Assembly: GCF_914271435.1 (NCBI RefSeq)
Contig: NZ_CAJZAI010000003.1
Span: 372,001-436,000 of the forward strand
Origin: Cupriavidus laharis
GTDB lineage: Bacteria > Pseudomonadota > Gammaproteobacteria > Burkholderiales > Burkholderiaceae
Direction of reading: 5' to 3'
DNA: 64,000 nucleotides
The number at the start of each line of letters is the position of its first letter. The stretch's first letter is position 1. Positions 62,377-64,000 of this stretch are shown piece after piece. The notes under the pieces were generated by a model. That model was not told the origin of the DNA, made no database searches, and saw nothing but the letters and a program-made list of their open reading frames with translations. Position numbers and translations under genes: made by a program.

Positions 62377-64000
62377 ATGCCAGGCTTGCCCGCTGCCGTG
62401 CTTTCAGATGTCCGCCCCGAGGCGGGTACTTCCATGCCGTTGCAGTGGCCATCACTACCGCCCCTGCATGCCATGTTCCAGCCCATTGTGTTGGCCGAAT
62501 CTGCGGAGATGCTCGGCTACGAAGCGCTGATCCGTGGACCGGCCGGCTCGCCGCATGAGAGTCCGGAGGCGCTGTTCAGGCTGGCGCCGAGCCCCGCCGG
62601 CACGATTGCGCTGGAACTGCAGGCCGCGCGCACGGCGCTGGCGGCCTGGGGGGCGCTCGACCTGCCGGGCAAGCTCTTCCTCAACTTCAGCCCGCTTACC
62701 CTGCGGCATCTGCTCGCCGAGCGCGGCAATGGCCTGTCCGTGCTGCTCGGCGCCGGCATCTCGCCGACACGCATCGTGATTGAAGTCACGGAACAGACGC
62801 CGATCGGCGATGCGGCCAGCTTCGGACAGGCCATGGCTGTCCTGCGGGAACTGGGCATGCAATACGCGCTGGATGACTTCGGCACCGGCCATGCGAACCT
62901 GGACCTGCTGGCCCACCTGTCCCCGCAGTTCGTGAAGATCGACAAGTCGCTGATCCGCGGCATCGCGTCGTGCTCGCGGCGGCTGGAGATACTGCGCGGC
63001 GTATTGCGCATGATGGGGGCCTTCGGCGGCCGCGTGATCGCCGAAGGTATCGAGGACGAAGAGGAACTCGCCGTGATCCGCGACCTGGGCGTGGCGGGGG
63101 CGCAGGGCTACTACCTTGGGCGGCCGCAGGCCGAGCCGCCCGCGCAGGCCGGCATGCACGTCAGGCAGGTGCTGACCTCGCGCCAGATCGCAGTGTTTCC
63201 CCAGATGGTCCGCTCGGGGTGGTCAGGCATCACGGCGGGGCGCTTGTTGCGCGCCGCGCCGGCCGTTTCGCCGGGTACGGCCAATGACGACGTGCTGCGC
63301 GCGTTCCAGTCGCAGCCGGAACTGCAGGCCGTGGCAGTCGTCAGCGACGACCAGAAGCCGCTGGCCATCATCAACCGGCAGAGCTTCATGGACCGCTACG
63401 CGGCGCCATTCCATCGCGAGTTGTACGGCAAGAAGGCGTGCATCACGCTGGCCAACCGCGAGCCCGCCTGTTTCGACCTGCATGCCGGGCTGGAAGCGAT
63501 GACGCAGATACTGGCCGGCGAGAACCCGCGCTCGCTGGCTGAGGGCTTTGTCATCACGAGCCAGGGACGCTATATCGGTCTTGGCACCGGAGCAGACCTG
63601 GTCCGCGCCATCACCGAGGTCCGCATGGAGGCCGCGCGCTATGCCAATCCGCTCACTTTTCTGCCCGGCAACATTCCGCTGAACCAGCATATCGAGCGCC
63701 TGATCGAAGCGGGCAATGCGTTCTACGCGTGTTATGTCGACCTGAACCACTTCAAGTCCTACAACGACAAGTACGGCTACTGGAAAGGCGACGAAATGCT
63801 CAAGGGCGCTGCGGCCATCCTGACCGAGGCTTGCGACCCCGCCCGCGATTTCCTGGGCCACGTCGGCGGTGACGATTTCCTGGTGCTTTACCAGAGCGCT
63901 GACTGGCCGGTGCGCGTGGGCATGGCCATCCGGCGCTTCAATGATGCGGCGCGAGACATGTACACGCCGGCAGACCGCGCTGCAGGCGGGATCCACGCCG
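62377..64000 (+). CDS. EAL-CBS-GGDEF cyclic-di-GMP protein, partial (runs off window)
   Basis: At least 541 codons, cut by the window end. An EAL domain comes first (about 30-255) with all key residues: YEALIR, LNFSP, IEVTE, DDFGTGHANL, KIDKSLI and AEGIED. A CBS pair follows (about 270-410), then GGDEF (about 430 on) with DLNHFKSYNDKYG and HVGGDDF in place of GGDEF, which is a functional variant. So it looks able to both hydrolyse and make c-di-GMP; CBS domains often bind adenine nucleotides and may switch them. The start at 62377 is the furthest upstream ATG in frame; 62434 and 62473 are alternatives. Confidence 0.92.
   Translation, partial: MPGLPAAVLSDVRPEAGTSMPLQWPSLPPLHAMFQPIVLAESAEMLGYEALIRGPAGSPHESPEALFRLAPSPAGTIALELQAARTALAAWGALDLPGKLFLNFSPLTLRHLLAERGNGLSVLLGAGISPTRIVIEVTEQTPIGDAASFGQAMAVLRELGMQYALDDFGTGHANLDLLAHLSPQFVKIDKSLIRGIASCSRRLEILRGVLRMMGAFGGRVIAEGIEDEEELAVIRDLGVAGAQGYYLGRPQAEPPAQAGMHVRQVLTSRQIAVFPQMVRSGWSGITAGRLLRAAPAVSPGTANDDVLRAFQSQPELQAVAVVSDDQKPLAIINRQSFMDRYAAPFHRELYGKKACITLANREPACFDLHAGLEAMTQILAGENPRSLAEGFVITSQGRYIGLGTGADLVRAITEVRMEAARYANPLTFLPGNIPLNQHIERLIEAGNAFYACYVDLNHFKSYNDKYGYWKGDEMLKGAAAILTEACDPARDFLGHVGGDDFLVLYQSADWPVRVGMAIRRFNDAARDMYTPADRAAGGIHA

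Overview
The window looks like chromosomal DNA of a Cupriavidus/Ralstonia-type betaproteobacterium (Burkholderiaceae). The DNA is very GC-rich, coding density is high, and many families typical of that group are present: glutathione-dependent formaldehyde oxidation (frmA/fghA), opgGH glucan synthesis, a metal-type RND efflux operon, an FMN riboswitch before a stand-alone ribB, a lysine/alanine-tailed HU protein, CreA, entericidin and Mpo1-like proteins. The genus is inferred from gene content and style; no rRNA or species marker is present. I see no insertion sequence, prophage, plasmid origin or CRISPR array.

Layout. 0-9.3 kb: an exported barrel-like protein, tRNA-Arg(ACG), a GNAT acetyltransferase, an RRM-like protein, fghA-frmA, a chemoreceptor, a Tat-exported aldo/keto reductase paired with an ATP/ADP-carrier-like transporter, and a DedA protein. 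9.5-18.1 kb: a decaying region. A pobA gene has lost its middle. It is followed by an intact livHMGF-type ABC operon, then a ynbABCD-like phospholipid cluster whose hydrolase, PAP2/dual-specificity phosphatase and acyltransferase genes are broken while the CDP-alcohol transferase and CDP-diglyceride synthase are intact, then an ABC substrate-binding protein on the opposite strand. 18.2-24.3 kb: an RND efflux operon in the order adaptor, pump, outer-membrane channel, preceded by a small His-rich membrane protein.

24.3-31.8 kb is the most interesting region. Two divergent operons (rpiR - N-acyl-D-amino-acid deacylase - ridA - gntP permease, and a fold-III PLP deaminase - kdgK - eda) surround an intergenic region with a perfect 18-bp palindrome. 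Together they read as a complete route: import of an N-acylated amino-sugar acid such as N-acetyl-D-glucosaminate, deacylation, deamination to 2-keto-3-deoxygluconate, phosphorylation, and cleavage to pyruvate and glyceraldehyde 3-phosphate. This assignment is inferred from context.

31.9-45.3 kb: entericidin, a degenerate GGDEF/EAL protein, a CNNM/CorC-type membrane protein, a Cys-repeat lipoprotein, an XRE/MmyB-type regulator, PagL-type lipid A deacylase, FMN riboswitch with ribB, small envelope proteins including one made of 12-residue repeats, and opgGH. 45.7-64 kb: a Bcr/CflA transporter, MscS, Amt, HU, thioesterase, CreA, acyl-CoA ligase plus SDR, an arylamine N-acetyltransferase with a Crp/Fnr regulator, Mpo1-like protein, H1-like HU, a candidate small RNA with a palindromic promoter element, a CHMI-family isomerase, MgtC, arginase, a HAD-like protein, a second chemoreceptor, and an EAL-CBS-GGDEF protein that runs off the end.
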